From Candidatus Marinimicrobia bacterium CG08_land_8_20_14_0_20_45_22 (lineage in GTDB: Bacteria > Fidelibacterota > UBA2242): 54,165 nt of DNA. Shown piece by piece: positions 36,506 to 45,457 of this stretch; position 1 is the first letter of the stretch, and each line of letters opens with the position of its first letter. The position numbers were made by a program, and so were the translations under genes. Below the pieces are notes generated by a model. It was not told where the DNA came from and did no database searches. It saw only the letters and a program-made list of their open reading frames with translations. The stretch covers positions 1 to 54,165 of the forward strand of contig PEYN01000158.1 in assembly GCA_002774355.1 (NCBI GenBank). Direction: 5' to 3'.

Positions 36506-37552
36506 CTATTTTATTGCAGGTTGCTGATAACGGAATATCTTTCCTTCGTAATTTTTCAGGATAACTTCATTATCGTTAATCTCCTGCAGATATTCAGGAA
36601 GGAGCGGGATCTTCCCGCCACCGCCTGGCGCATCGATAACAAAGTGCGGAACGGCCATGCCAGATGTCCATCCGCGAATCGCTTTGATGATCTCCAATCC
36701 TTTCTCGACTCGGGTTCGAAAGTGTTCCGTCCCATAAACCATATCCGCCTGATAGATATAGTAGGGTTTGACGCGAGTGGCTAACAATTTTTGCATGAGT
36801 TTTTTCATCACTGCCGGATCATCGTTGACGCCTTTGAGTAGAACAGTTTGACATCCCAACGGGATTCCCGCATCGGCAAGACGCCCCAGCGCTTTCACGG
36901 CAATCGGCGTCAGTTCGTCCGGATGATTGAAATGTACGTTTATATAGAGTGGATGATATTTCTTCAGTATTTTAACTAGTTTACTGGTGATTCTTTGTGG
37001 CAGGTAACACGGAACGCGCGAGCCGATTCGGAGAATCTCAATATGTTTGATTCCCCGAAGCCTTGACAAGATATTTTCGATCTGCTTATCGCCAAGAACC
37101 AGTGGATCGCCACCCGAAATGATAACGTCCCGGATTTCAGGATGGCTAGCAATATATTTGATTCCCTGATCGATAAATTTTAAACTGATTTTGGTCGGAT
37201 CGCCGACTTTCCGCTTTCGGGTACAAAACCTACAGTAGGAAGCACAATCATGCGAAACCAAAAACAGACATCTGTCAGGATAACGATGTACGATACTGGG
37301 AACGGGCGAATCCTTTTCCTCGCAAAGCGGATCAGAAAGCAGTTGATCCTGATGAAGTTCTGCCAGGTCGGGCACAACCTGTTTATAAATTGGGTCACCT
37401 TTTTCCTTGATTAGCGATAAATAATAAGGATTGATTTTGATATCGAACACCTTATCCAATCCCTTCAACTCTTCGATTGGGACGTTCAATTTCTCCGAGA
37501 TTTCTTCGATGGTTGTCAGACTTTTCTTTAGTATTTTTTGCCACTGCTCCAT
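36506..37552 (-). CDS. KamA-family radical SAM lysine 2,3-aminomutase
   Basis: The 348-residue enzyme has the radical SAM cluster C103-x3-C107-x2-C110 (HDCASYCRFC), SAM loop SGGDPLVL and the PLP lysine K314 in DAPGGGGKIPL. D270 and D307 are at the places of the two aspartates that hold the lysine side chain in clostridial lysine 2,3-aminomutase, whereas glutamate mutases have other residues there, so lysine to beta-lysine is the best guess. It is shorter than the clostridial enzyme (about 416), missing part of the C-terminus. It is the last gene of the ATP-grasp/ATP-grasp/GNAT/KamA operon. An EpmB-type role on EF-P is unlikely because EF-P here has arginine at the tip. Confidence 0.88.
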   Translation of the reverse strand: MEQWQKILKKSLTTIEEISEKLNVPIEELKGLDKVFDIKINPYYLSLIKEKGDPIYKQVVPDLAELHQDQLLSDPLCEEKDSPVPSIVHRYPDRCLFLVSHDCASYCRFCTRKRKVGDPTKISLKFIDQGIKYIASHPEIRDVIISGGDPLVLGDKQIENILSRLRGIKHIEILRIGSRVPCYLPQRITSKLVKILKKYHPLYINVHFNHPDELTPIAVKALGRLADAGIPLGCQTVLLKGVNDDPAVMKKLMQKLLATRVKPYYIYQADMVYGTEHFRTRVEKGLEIIKAIRGWTSGMAVPHFVIDAPGGGGKIPLLPEYLQEINDNEVILKNYEGKIFRYQQPAIK

Positions 37553-37566
37553 GGCTGTTTCGGCTC

Positions 37567-38061
37567 CTATTCTTTTTCTTTGGGTTTAAAATATTTGACA
37601 AAAATAACGCGATCATCGCCTTCACGGTAAAAATCCTTGATCTGAGCGGCAATCGTATAGCCGTTTCGCAAGTAAAATCCGCGGGTCGGTAAATACTTTT
37701 CGACCGAGGAGGTTTCTATAATGATCAATCTGCCGACTTTTCTGGAAACCTCACCTTCGACAAATTGAAGCAATTGTTTACCAATTCCCTGATTTTGGCA
37801 AACCACATCAACGACAATCCAGTAAAGATCAAAGGTTCCAACCGTTGCCGGGGTTGGTCCGTAGCATACATAACCGACAATAGAATCCGTTTCGTCTGTT
37901 GCCACGTGAATTTTGTAATCCTTTTGTTCTTTTTGATTCAAGCAGACGTCGATGAGTTCCATCGCCACATTCACCTCTTCCGAAGAAAACATGCCGGTAT
38001 GCTCGATTATATGAAGAAGAACCGGCCGGTCTTCCGGTTTAATTGAACGAATGTTAATCAT
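37567..38061 (-). CDS. GNAT N-acetyltransferase of the KamA operon
   Basis: The 164-residue protein shows a complete GNAT core: SIVGYVCYG strand, DLYWIVVDVVCQNQGIGKQL with the acetyl-CoA motif QNQGIG, and RGFYLRNGYTIAAQI near the end. Its start overlaps the stop of the upstream ATP-grasp gene by 8 bases and its stop is 14 bases before kamA, so the expression is coupled. It could acetylate beta-lysine or the ligase product. It is much shorter than AblB beta-lysine acetyltransferases, so the role is not proven. Confidence 0.82.
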   Translation of the reverse strand: MINIRSIKPEDRPVLLHIIEHTGMFSSEEVNVAMELIDVCLNQKEQKDYKIHVATDETDSIVGYVCYGPTPATVGTFDLYWIVVDVVCQNQGIGKQLLQFVEGEVSRKVGRLIIIETSSVEKYLPTRGFYLRNGYTIAAQIKDFYREGDDRVIFVKYFKPKEKE

Positions 38062-39076
38062 GATCCTTTCTTTTCATTGCCGTGTCAATCTGTGTTGCCA
38101 CGAATTCATCATAGGAAATTCCCGACGCTTTCAGCGCTTTAACATATCCCGCCGCGGGAGAAATGTCGGGATTCGGATTGTATTCAAGAATGTAAATCTC
38201 ACCCTGCGCGTCCATCCGAAAATCGATTCGCCCATAACCGTTTCCGCCCATTAACGCATATACCCGAAGCGCAAGCGATTGCAGACGGTCTTCCGTCGTG
38301 GAATCCAACATCGCCGGACAGATGGAAGGCGTCTTTTGGTAGATGGGATCATTTTCGTACCATTTGGCATCATAACTTGCGATATGCGGCAGATTGGCAT
38401 CCAGCGCATCGAAAAGTATTTCCGATGGTGGCAGAGCAACAGGTGAACCGTTTTCCAGAATGCCGACGGCAAATTCCCGTCCGTCAATAAACCGTTCAAC
38501 TAAAATCTCCTGACGGTATCTTTGCAATAACCGTTCGACCGAGATTTTCAATTCATCCAAATTGCGGATCACGGCATTCCGATCGATACCAATACTCCCG
38601 TCTTCTCTCGAGGGTTTGGCAATCAATGGAAATTGTAATTGCGTTATCACGGGTATATCGGAAAATGTTTCATATTCGGGAGTCATTAGACCGTTCGTCA
38701 CAAGCATTTGTTTGGTCAGGACTTTATTTTGAGCAGTTCCAATCGTCAGCGCATGGTTTCCGGTGTACGGAATACTCAGAAGTTCCCAAATTCCGGCGAT
38801 GAACATCTCATGCTGAGTGTTTCCGCGAAATCCTTCGCACAGGTTAAAAATGACGTCTGGTTGGAACGTAATGATCGTTTGAATATCCGAAGTCAGGTTC
38901 TTCAGCGGTAGAACGAGGATTTGATGCCCAAGTCTCTCCAGCGACTGCGAAACGGCATCCGCTTCGTCTTTGACACCGGCTTCTGATAAAAATTCGACAT
39001 TCTCCGGATCAGAGACGTCATCAAAAGAATTATAGACGACTGCGACTTTTTTTCGTTGTTCTTCTTCGGCAGTCAT
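38054..39076 (-). CDS. D-Ala-D-Ala-ligase-like ATP-grasp enzyme (second)
   Basis: The 340-residue protein has a Ddl-like N-terminal domain (PDVIFNLCEGFRG), ATP-grasp core (FPLIAKPSREDGSIGI, ILVERFIDGREFAVGI) and C-terminal metal-binding segment (YILEYNPNPDISP). ATP-grasp ligases join a carboxylate to an amine through an acyl-phosphate. Identity to the neighbouring ligase is low, so the pair probably does two different couplings or acts as a heteromer. Its ATG shares one base with the stop of the first ligase (TAATG). True peptidoglycan Ddl is unlikely in this context. Confidence 0.85.
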   Translation of the reverse strand: MTAEEEQRKKVAVVYNSFDDVSDPENVEFLSEAGVKDEADAVSQSLERLGHQILVLPLKNLTSDIQTIITFQPDVIFNLCEGFRGNTQHEMFIAGIWELLSIPYTGNHALTIGTAQNKVLTKQMLVTNGLMTPEYETFSDIPVITQLQFPLIAKPSREDGSIGIDRNAVIRNLDELKISVERLLQRYRQEILVERFIDGREFAVGILENGSPVALPPSEILFDALDANLPHIASYDAKWYENDPIYQKTPSICPAMLDSTTEDRLQSLALRVYALMGGNGYGRIDFRMDAQGEIYILEYNPNPDISPAAGYVKALKASGISYDEFVATQIDTAMKRKDHD

Positions 39077-40125
39077 TATCGGATGCCGTACCTCGCGGCG
39101 GATATGTCAAGGACTCGGTTGAGCATTTGTGAATACGAATAGCCAGCAGTTCGCGCGGCTTTGGGAAAGCAGGAATTCTCTCGTGGATCGGGAAGTATTC
39201 CCGGAAGCGGATTCAATTCGAGTACATTCGGAACGCCGTCCGCGTCCAAACGCACGTCGATCCGGCACCAATCGCGAATGTTTAAAACCTGATAAGCGCG
39301 TTTGACCGTTTTTTCTATCGACGCTCGCAATTCGGAAGAAATCTTCGCCGGACACTCAAAAATATCCAGTGGTTTTTCAGGAGTATCCCACACCCACTTC
39401 GCTTCGTATGAATAGATCGCCTGCGCTTCTTTCGGTAGATGAGAAAAATTCACCGAGATAATCGGTAGAACATCGACTTCATAACCATTCCCCCAAAGAG
39501 CGACGGTAAACTCACGCCCCGGTAAAAATTCCTCAACGATTACCGGTTGCTGATATTTGTCGAAGTTATCCCTCACGATTCGCCTTAACGATTCATAATC
39601 TTGGGCAACAGAATTGTTAAAAATTCCTTTACTGCTTCCTTCTGAGATCGGTTTGACGATTGATGGAAAAGAAATACTGTTTTCCGGAAATTCCTGATCG
39701 GGAAAAATCATCCAGAACCGCGGATTCGGAACACCGTAATAACTTAAAATTTCCTTGGAACGGGCTTTATTCAGGCAAATCGCCAGCGTCAGCGGGCCTG
39801 AACCCGTGTACGGCAGACCTAACCGCTCGCACATCAACGGGACATAAGACTCGCGCATGTCTCCAAATAATCCTTCGGCAACGTTAAAAACCAATTGCGG
39901 TCTGGCTTTTTCTAATCGTCGCATGACCGAATCGTCGCTTTCGAAGCCTACGACCTCATGTCCGTTTTCTTTGAATGAATTGATGATTGAATGTATCGTC
40001 CGAAGGCTATCACCTTCGGCAAAAAGGTCGGGAGGGATATCTTCGTCGTCCAGATCGGAGACGAAGCGTTTTGTGTACTCCTTCCCTAAACCTTTTTTTG
40101 TACTATAAGTGACAGCGATCTTCAT
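39076..40125 (-). CDS. D-Ala-D-Ala-ligase-like ATP-grasp enzyme (first)
   Basis: The 349-residue protein heads the operon. It has RPQLVFNVAEGLFGD, SFPSIVKPISEGSSKGI (ATP loop), VIVEEFLPGREFTVAL and VLELNPLPGILP, the usual order of Ddl-like ATP-grasp ligases. The C-terminal loop ELNPLPG is close to the Ddl ELNTLPG pattern but the substrate loops differ. Amino-acid or peptide amine and carboxylate substrates are expected; beta-lysine from the KamA enzyme encoded two genes later is a natural candidate. ATG 40125. Confidence 0.85.
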   Translation of the reverse strand: MKIAVTYSTKKGLGKEYTKRFVSDLDDEDIPPDLFAEGDSLRTIHSIINSFKENGHEVVGFESDDSVMRRLEKARPQLVFNVAEGLFGDMRESYVPLMCERLGLPYTGSGPLTLAICLNKARSKEILSYYGVPNPRFWMIFPDQEFPENSISFPSIVKPISEGSSKGIFNNSVAQDYESLRRIVRDNFDKYQQPVIVEEFLPGREFTVALWGNGYEVDVLPIISVNFSHLPKEAQAIYSYEAKWVWDTPEKPLDIFECPAKISSELRASIEKTVKRAYQVLNIRDWCRIDVRLDADGVPNVLELNPLPGILPDPRENSCFPKAARTAGYSYSQMLNRVLDISAARYGIR

Positions 40126-40228
40126 TTTTGTCGCGGTGAATTTAAGTATATTTTCACAGAAAGAAAGAAATATTTTTATGAATTATGAAAAAAATTATGC
40201 TCACTAAATATACAACCGGAAGCATAAA

Positions 40229-40879
40229 TTATTTCAATGGTACAATATATTTGACCATCAGGATAAAATGGCAAACACTGCCAAGAATCACAAACAAGTG
40301 GAAAATTTCATGAAAGCCAAAGACAGGCGGAAAAGGATTCGGCCATTTTCTTGAATATATAACGGCGCCAATTGTATAGAAAAGTCCACCTAATAATAAC
40401 CAAGTCAACGCCGTCAAACCTACGGCATGTAATAGCGGAACCAGTGCAATCATAGCCAGCCACCCCATTAAAACATAAATCGCCGCCGTGAGCCGACGAG
40501 GCGCTTCCATCCAAACAGTTTTTAGAACGATTCCAGCAATCGCCGTTGCCCAAACCAATCCAAACAGAGTCCAGCCCCATCCGCCGCGAAGCGGGATTAA
40601 ACAAATCGGCGTGTAGGTCGAAGCAATAAAAATGAAAATCATCATATGATCGATCCGTCGGAGTCGAAGTGTATTCTTCTCGGATAAATTTAGCCAGTGA
40701 TAAACTGTGCTTGCGGTATAGGACAACAGCATTCCGGCTCCATAAATCGAAAAACCGACAATATGCCACGGCTTTGCCGGATGGCTGGAGCGAACGATAA
40801 GAAAAACCAGCGCGGCGATAGACGCCAACACGCCAAGGAAATGCGTGAATCCACTGATAGGATCTTTAAGTTTTTTCAT
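40229..40879 (-). CDS. Hemolysin III / PAQR-family membrane protein
   Basis: The 216-residue protein has seven membrane helices. Family motifs are GFTHFLGVLAS at the start, STVYHWLN, DHMMIFIFIASTYTPI and GFHEIFHLF near the end, with the conserved His residues that bind zinc in PAQR proteins. Bacterial members (TrhA) influence membrane lipid homeostasis; haemolysin activity is not implied. ATG 40879 with AAGGAAT upstream. Confidence 0.9.
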   Translation of the reverse strand: MKKLKDPISGFTHFLGVLASIAALVFLIVRSSHPAKPWHIVGFSIYGAGMLLSYTASTVYHWLNLSEKNTLRLRRIDHMMIFIFIASTYTPICLIPLRGGWGWTLFGLVWATAIAGIVLKTVWMEAPRRLTAAIYVLMGWLAMIALVPLLHAVGLTALTWLLLGGLFYTIGAVIYSRKWPNPFPPVFGFHEIFHLFVILGSVCHFILMVKYIVPLK

Positions 40880-40930
40880 TTTGAATATTCCTTCTAAAAG
40901 CCAATAGCAATTGGCAAATTTAACAACAGA

Positions 40931-42109
40931 TTACTGTCTGATATCGAATGCCTTTTGCAGAGTTCTGAAATAGGACGGCTCGTCTGCAAACGTATCATAA
41001 GAAAAGAAAACCACATTTCGGAAACCGCTTGATAGACTAATCATTGTCTTTGCCACTGCATCAAATTTGTTTTGGTTATAAACACCGATTCCCATCCATA
41101 TTTTACTTTTTGGAATGGATGGATCAATTTTCAGCGTGATAGTTTCAAACCTATCAGCGTTTCTCGAATAATTCATCGGAACTGCAAAATCGATCCAATC
41201 GTTTTTCAACCAAGTTTCCCAATCCTGAAAGAAGTGATTTCTCGCTTCGAAGGGATCAGGTTTGACGGCGGCGCTCAGTTCAACAGGTTTTTGTAATGTT
41301 GCCAGAGACTCGCGGATACCGCGTATCAATTCGTTGACACCTTCTCTACGAAATTCGCTCCATTCATCTAAAGTATGTTCCAGCACTTGATCATCCCAAC
41401 CGGCATAAAATGATTTATTAGATATAGATAGAAGAATCGGATCGACACCATTTTTCTGCTTGAATCGAAACCGAGCCTGTTCGTTGAAGTCATAAGTATT
41501 TTTCGGATAGCGAACGTAATCTAAATGCACGCCGTCAATTGGATATTTCTGTACCAATTCCGAAATGATTTGAATGAGATGAAGCCTAACTTCGGGAACG
41601 AGTGGTGAAAGATAAATGCCTTCCGTTCCGTTTTTCCTGAATTCGTCAGATGAACGATCGATATCCCGAATTCCATTTGCATCGATCGCACACCATTCAG
41701 GATGTGCCCAGAAAAGATGTTCGCGGCTTTTCGGTCTATCATCCGAAGACCATAACAAATAAACGTTCAACCAAGCATGAACTTTCAACCCGTAGGCATG
41801 AGCGGCGACAAGAGCATAATCGAGCGGATCAAAGTCACTTCCGTTTAGGCGGTCGGCTACCGGCGCAATTTTCGAGCGATAATAAGCGTCACCACGACCT
41901 CTGACTTGTATAAAGATATCGGTAAATCCGTTAATTGATGCAAATTCTACAAAGCGATCGATACTTTTCTTATCTATCATCTGATTACGAACGACCCACA
42001 AGCCGAGATGATGTTCCTGCGGAAAGAGATGAGAAAAATTCGCCAAAATAAAAAGAAAGAGGGCAGTGAGTATCACTGCCCAACGGTTATTTCGCCGATC
42101 GTTATGCAA
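40931..42109 (-). CDS. GHL10/DUF187-type exported glycosidase-like protein
   Basis: The 392-residue protein has an N-terminal signal peptide (about 9-26) and a family-10-like glycosyl hydrolase barrel: HLGLWVVRNQM, GFTDIFIQVRGRGD, HAWLNVYLLWS and DGVHLDYVRYP, hallmarks of the GHL10 (DUF187) group. Substrates may be glycans, perhaps peptidoglycan; unproven. The TTG start at 42109 is uncertain. The codons of the signal peptide (W10 to about L24) coincide with the terminator of the ribosomal operon; transcription through it or from within is required. Confidence 0.82.
   Translation of the reverse strand: MHNDRRNNRWAVILTALFLFILANFSHLFPQEHHLGLWVVRNQMIDKKSIDRFVEFASINGFTDIFIQVRGRGDAYYRSKIAPVADRLNGSDFDPLDYALVAAHAYGLKVHAWLNVYLLWSSDDRPKSREHLFWAHPEWCAIDANGIRDIDRSSDEFRKNGTEGIYLSPLVPEVRLHLIQIISELVQKYPIDGVHLDYVRYPKNTYDFNEQARFRFKQKNGVDPILLSISNKSFYAGWDDQVLEHTLDEWSEFRREGVNELIRGIRESLATLQKPVELSAAVKPDPFEARNHFFQDWETWLKNDWIDFAVPMNYSRNADRFETITLKIDPSIPKSKIWMGIGVYNQNKFDAVAKTMISLSSGFRNVVFFSYDTFADEPSYFRTLQKAFDIRQ
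42045..42081 (-). terminator. Intrinsic terminator of the ribosomal operon, inside the next gene
   Basis: On the minus strand GGGCAGTGA-TAC-TCACTGCCC is a perfect 9-bp stem with 3-base loop, followed by a T-rich run (42060-42045). It lies 43 bases after the rplQ stop, within the first codons of the GHL10-like gene. Confidence 0.8.
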
Positions 42110-42123
42110 TCGGAAATCCGCTT

Positions 42124-42618
42124 TTATTCTCCCTGCTTCTCGGCTTTTGGAGCCGGAGCGGGAATTTCTGTTATTTCCTTAACTTCGGTGGTAACTCTCT
42201 TTTCTCTTTTGGCGGATTCTTTTTTAGACGGCTTTGCCGGTTTCTTTTCTTCGGCTGGTTTTTTATAATCGACAAACTCGATAAGCGAAACCGCGGCGGC
42301 GTCATTGTCGCGAAATCCTAATTTCACGATTCGTGTATACCCGCCATTACGGGTTGCATATTGCGGCGCGATGTGATCAAACAACAGTTTGACAAGAGTT
42401 CTGTCGTTCAAAACTTTATATGCGAGTCGTCTATGGTGAATCGTGCCTTTTTTTCCAAAGGTAATGAGACGTTCAACGACACGTCTGAGTTCTTTTGCAC
42501 GAGCATCGGTCGTCTTGATTTTTCCATGTTGGATCAGCGAACCTGCCATATTGGATAACATCGCCTTCTGGTGACTGGCTACCATCCCAAGCTTCGCTAC
42601 ACGTTTCTGATGGCGCAT
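42124..42618 (-). CDS. rplQ: 50S ribosomal protein L17 with C-terminal extension
   Basis: The conserved L17 core (MRHQKRVAKLG to FVDYK, about 117 residues) lies near the peptide exit tunnel. After it, about 47 residues rich in Lys, Ala, Glu and Pro form a low-complexity tail not found in E. coli L17. ATG 42618, GGAG 9 bases upstream. Last gene of the operon; rpoA-rplQ order as usual. Confidence 0.97.
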   Translation of the reverse strand: MRHQKRVAKLGMVASHQKAMLSNMAGSLIQHGKIKTTDARAKELRRVVERLITFGKKGTIHHRRLAYKVLNDRTLVKLLFDHIAPQYATRNGGYTRIVKLGFRDNDAAAVSLIEFVDYKKPAEEKKPAKPSKKESAKREKRVTTEVKEITEIPAPAPKAEKQGE

Positions 42619-42639
42619 TTCTACAAACTCCTATCGGTG

Positions 42640-43617
42640 TTAATCTTCTTTTTCAATTAAATATTTTTCGACGTCGATTCCGAATTCGAGGTTCATGCTC
42701 TTGAGTTTCGCCATCAGCTCGTTCAGCGACTTGCGTCCAAAATTCTTGAACTTCAGCATTTCTGACTCTTCTCTGGAAACTAGATCAGCGATTGTTCTGA
42801 TATTGTTGGCTTTCAAGCAATTATACGAACGAACGGAAAGTTCCATTTCATCGACGCTCTTCTTCAACAGATTCCGCACTTTGATTACGTCCTCGTTGGG
42901 AACGTCTCTCGTGAATTCGACTGGTTTGGATTCCACTTTTAAAAAGAGTCCAAAATATTCTCTCAGCAGATTCGAGGCAATGTCGATGGATTCTTCCGGC
43001 GTGATGCTTCCGTCGGTTTCGATATCCAGAATCATCTTTTCCAAAACCTCACGGGATGTTCCCGGTAGGTTTTCAACATGAAAAGAGACGTTAGTAATCG
43101 GCGAAAAAATGGAATCGATAAAAATCGTTCCAATCGGAAAATCCAGCGTTTTGTTTCTCTCAGCAGGAACCCAGCCGGTTCCGCGCGATATTTTTAACTC
43201 AATCGCGAAATCGGCTTTTTCATTCAGCGTACAAATGTGGAGATCTGGATTGAGGATCTTGAACTGTGTGGTGTCTTTGCCAATCTCTCCAGCAAGAAAT
43301 TCACCTTCGCCCTTAAATTGAAGATGAATCTTGTCAGGTTTCGGATCGAACAATTTGATACGCACCTGTTTTAGATTCAGGATTATATCCGCCACATCTT
43401 CCTTGACGCCGGTGATAGAGGCAAATTCATGAAGGACGCCGTCTATTTTGATCGACGAGATCGCGGCGCCGGGAATCGAAGTCAGAAGGACTCGCCTCAG
43501 CGCATTTCCGATCGTCGTACCAAAACCACGTTCCAACGGCTGTACGATATAAACGGCGTGTGTATCAATGGATTGCTCTTTTACAACTCTGGCTACGATT
43601 TGCTCTTGTATGGTCAT
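42640..43617 (-). CDS. rpoA: RNA polymerase subunit alpha
   Basis: The 325-residue subunit starts assembly of RNA polymerase and contacts activators and UP elements. N-terminal assembly domain (VYIVQPLERGFGTTIGNALRR) to about 230, linker, and C-terminal domain with two HhH motifs (LKANNIRTIADLVSRE, LKFKNFGRKSLNEL). Full length, no defects. Lies between rpsD and rplQ. Confidence 0.98.
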   Translation of the reverse strand: MTIQEQIVARVVKEQSIDTHAVYIVQPLERGFGTTIGNALRRVLLTSIPGAAISSIKIDGVLHEFASITGVKEDVADIILNLKQVRIKLFDPKPDKIHLQFKGEGEFLAGEIGKDTTQFKILNPDLHICTLNEKADFAIELKISRGTGWVPAERNKTLDFPIGTIFIDSIFSPITNVSFHVENLPGTSREVLEKMILDIETDGSITPEESIDIASNLLREYFGLFLKVESKPVEFTRDVPNEDVIKVRNLLKKSVDEMELSVRSYNCLKANNIRTIADLVSREESEMLKFKNFGRKSLNELMAKLKSMNLEFGIDVEKYLIEKED

Positions 43618-43628
43618 TTATCTCCTCA

Positions 43629-44258
43629 CTATTTAGAATAGAGTTCAACGACTAATTGTTCATTCACATCCATACCCATTTGGTCTCTTTCGGGGACCTG
43701 AACAAAAATGCCCTGCAATTTGGCTTTGTCAAGAATCAGCCATAAAAGTTCATGGTCTCCATGAATTCTTTTCATGGATTCATGAATAACTACCAACTTT
43801 CTGCTTTTTTCTTTGACCTGAATAACGTCGTTCGGTTTTACGAGATAGGAAGGAATGGTGACGATTTTCCCATTGACGGTAAAATGTCTATGGCTAACCA
43901 ACTCGCGCGCCATTTTCCGAGAAGATGCGAATCCAAGCCGATAAACGACATTATCAAGACGGCTTTCTAAAAGTTTCATCAGATTGGTACCTGTGATGCC
44001 TTTTTGCCCTGTCGCAATTTCAAAATAACGCCTGAACTGCTTTTCGTATATCCCGTAAATTCTCTTGATTTTTTGCTTTTCTCTTAACTGCAAACCATAG
44101 TTTGACAGTCGTCTACGATTGGTTTGTCCATGTTGTCCCGGAACATAGCTCTTCTTTTCGAAAGAACATTTGGTGCTGTTACACCGTTCGCCTTTTAAAA
44201 AGAGCTTTTTACCTTCTCTGCGACACAACTTACAAACCGGACCTGTATATCTTGCCAT
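43629..44258 (-). CDS. rpsD: 30S ribosomal protein S4, zinc-binding type
   Basis: S4 nucleates assembly of the 30S body. The 209-residue product keeps the N-terminal cysteine cluster (CKLC and later CNSTKC), the zinc form seen in thermophiles, and the S4 RNA-binding domain (LDNVVYRLGFASSRKMAREL). Gene lies 11 bases from rpoA. Confidence 0.98.
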   Translation of the reverse strand: MARYTGPVCKLCRREGKKLFLKGERCNSTKCSFEKKSYVPGQHGQTNRRRLSNYGLQLREKQKIKRIYGIYEKQFRRYFEIATGQKGITGTNLMKLLESRLDNVVYRLGFASSRKMARELVSHRHFTVNGKIVTIPSYLVKPNDVIQVKEKSRKLVVIHESMKRIHGDHELLWLILDKAKLQGIFVQVPERDQMGMDVNEQLVVELYSK

Positions 44259-44282
44259 CTATTTTACTCCCAAGATTTGACT

Positions 44283-44675
44283 TTATACTCTTCTGCGTTT
44301 CGGAGGTCTGCATCCATTATGCGGGATAGGTGTGACGTCCTTGATCGACATGATCTGGAGCCCTGCCAGATTCAGCGCGCGGATAGCGGCTTCTCTGCCA
44401 GCGCCCGGGCCTTTGACCCGAACCTCAACGCGGCTTAACCCAAGCTCCATCGCTTCCTTTGCGGCTTTCGTGGATGCCAGCTGGGCGGCAAACGGAGTGT
44501 TCTTCCGGGAGCCCTTGAAACCGGCAGCCCCTGACGACGCCCACGAGATCACATTCCCGAAGTTATCTGTGAGTGAAATGATCGTATTATTAAAGGTCGC
44601 TTTGACGGTCGCAATACCTTCGGCGTCAACCTTAATTTTTTTCTTTTTCTTCGTTGCGGCACGTTTTTGTGGCAA
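44283..44675 (-). CDS. rpsK: 30S ribosomal protein S11
   Basis: S11 lines the platform near the mRNA exit. 130 residues, with [30 protein letters not shown] and the C-terminal [13 protein letters not shown] tail. TTG start at 44675 with GGAGG 8 bases upstream; the N-terminus has a lysine-rich stretch as in many bacteria. Confidence 0.97.
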   Translation of the reverse strand: MPQKRAATKKKKKIKVDAEGIATVKATFNNTIISLTDNFGNVISWASSGAAGFKGSRKNTPFAAQLASTKAAKEAMELGLSRVEVRVKGPGAGREAAIRALNLAGLQIMSIKDVTPIPHNGCRPPKRRRV

Positions 44676-44692
44676 TTCAGATACCTCCTTTA

Positions 44693-45079
44693 TTATCCTT
44701 TCTTACCGACTTTCGTTTTCTTCCTGCTGACAGTGCGTCTTGGACCTTTAGCTGTGCGGGCGTTGGTCTTTGTGCGCTGTCCTCTGACAGGTAAGCCACG
44801 TCTATGTCTGAGACCACGATAGCTTCCGATTTCCATCAAACGTTTAATGTTCATCTGGAATTCCGTTCGGAGTGCGCCTTCGACTTTTTCTTCGTTGCTG
44901 ATCACATTTCGGATATCTTTGACCTGTTCTTCCGTTAGATTTTTCACACGGATTTCGGGATCAACATTTGCTTTCAGCAGAATGTTCATGGCTTTAGCTT
45001 GACCTATACCAAAGATGTAGGTCAAAGCAATTCTCACTTTTTTATCATTAGGTAAATCGACACCGGCAATTCGAGCCAA
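44693..45079 (-). CDS. rpsM: 30S ribosomal protein S13
   Basis: S13 sits at the head of the 30S subunit and contacts L5 and tRNA. 128 residues, [20 protein letters not shown] start, [20 protein letters not shown], and a basic C-terminal tail. TTG start at 45079 with AGGAGG 6 bases upstream. Confidence 0.98.
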   Translation of the reverse strand: MARIAGVDLPNDKKVRIALTYIFGIGQAKAMNILLKANVDPEIRVKNLTEEQVKDIRNVISNEEKVEGALRTEFQMNIKRLMEIGSYRGLRHRRGLPVRGQRTKTNARTAKGPRRTVSRKKTKVGKKG

Positions 45080-45099
45080 AATTTCCTCCTACTACCCTG

Positions 45100-45213
45100 T
45101 TAACCCTGACGCTGTTTGTGCTTCGGGTTGCTACAAATGACTCTTACCACACCTTTGCGACGAATGATTTTGCATTTATCACAAATTTTCTTAACTGATG
45201 ATCTAACTTTCAT
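45100..45213 (-). CDS. rpmJ: 50S ribosomal protein L36
   Basis: A 37-residue protein, [20 protein letters not shown] at the start, with the CxxC-x12-C-x4-H zinc ribbon of L36 (CDKC then C and H near the end). Too short for many ORF callers. It lies between infA and rpsM, the usual place. Start ATG 45213. Confidence 0.97.
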   Translation of the reverse strand: MKVRSSVKKICDKCKIIRRKGVVRVICSNPKHKQRQG

Positions 45214-45225
45214 GATCTTTCCACT

Positions 45226-45444
45226 TTATTTATATCTGTAAGTTATTCTTCCTTTGCTCAAGTCATACGGCGAGAGTTCCAACGTCACTTTGTCGCCCGG
45301 CAAAATCTTGATGAAATGCATCCTCATCTTGCCGGAAACATGCGCCAGAACTTCGTGCCCATTTTCAAGAACAACCCTGAATGACGCATTGGGTAAGTTC
45401 TCTTTAATCGTTCCATCCACCTTGATCAGTTTTTCTTTCGTCAT
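45226..45444 (-). CDS. infA: Translation initiation factor IF-1
   Basis: IF-1 blocks the A site and assists initiation. From ATG 45444 it has 72 residues, the normal length ([22 protein letters not shown] fold, [16 protein letters not shown]). An in-frame GTG at 45465 that overlaps the map stop would add seven residues. Lies between map and rpmJ. Confidence 0.96.
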   Translation of the reverse strand: MTKEKLIKVDGTIKENLPNASFRVVLENGHEVLAHVSGKMRMHFIKILPGDKVTLELSPYDLSKGRITYRYK

Positions 45445-45457
45445 GCGTTCTGTTCTT

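Noticed and set aside
35237-40125. CRISPR or defence island around the CARF protein
   Set aside because: I found no repeat array, cas gene, cyclase or toxin nearby; the adjacent operon is metabolic and is separated by a terminator.
40190-40216. Minus-strand stretch TTATGCTTCCGGTTGTAT resembling the lac promoter core
   Set aside because: The -35 box is poor and it is far from the next start codon; similarity looks accidental.
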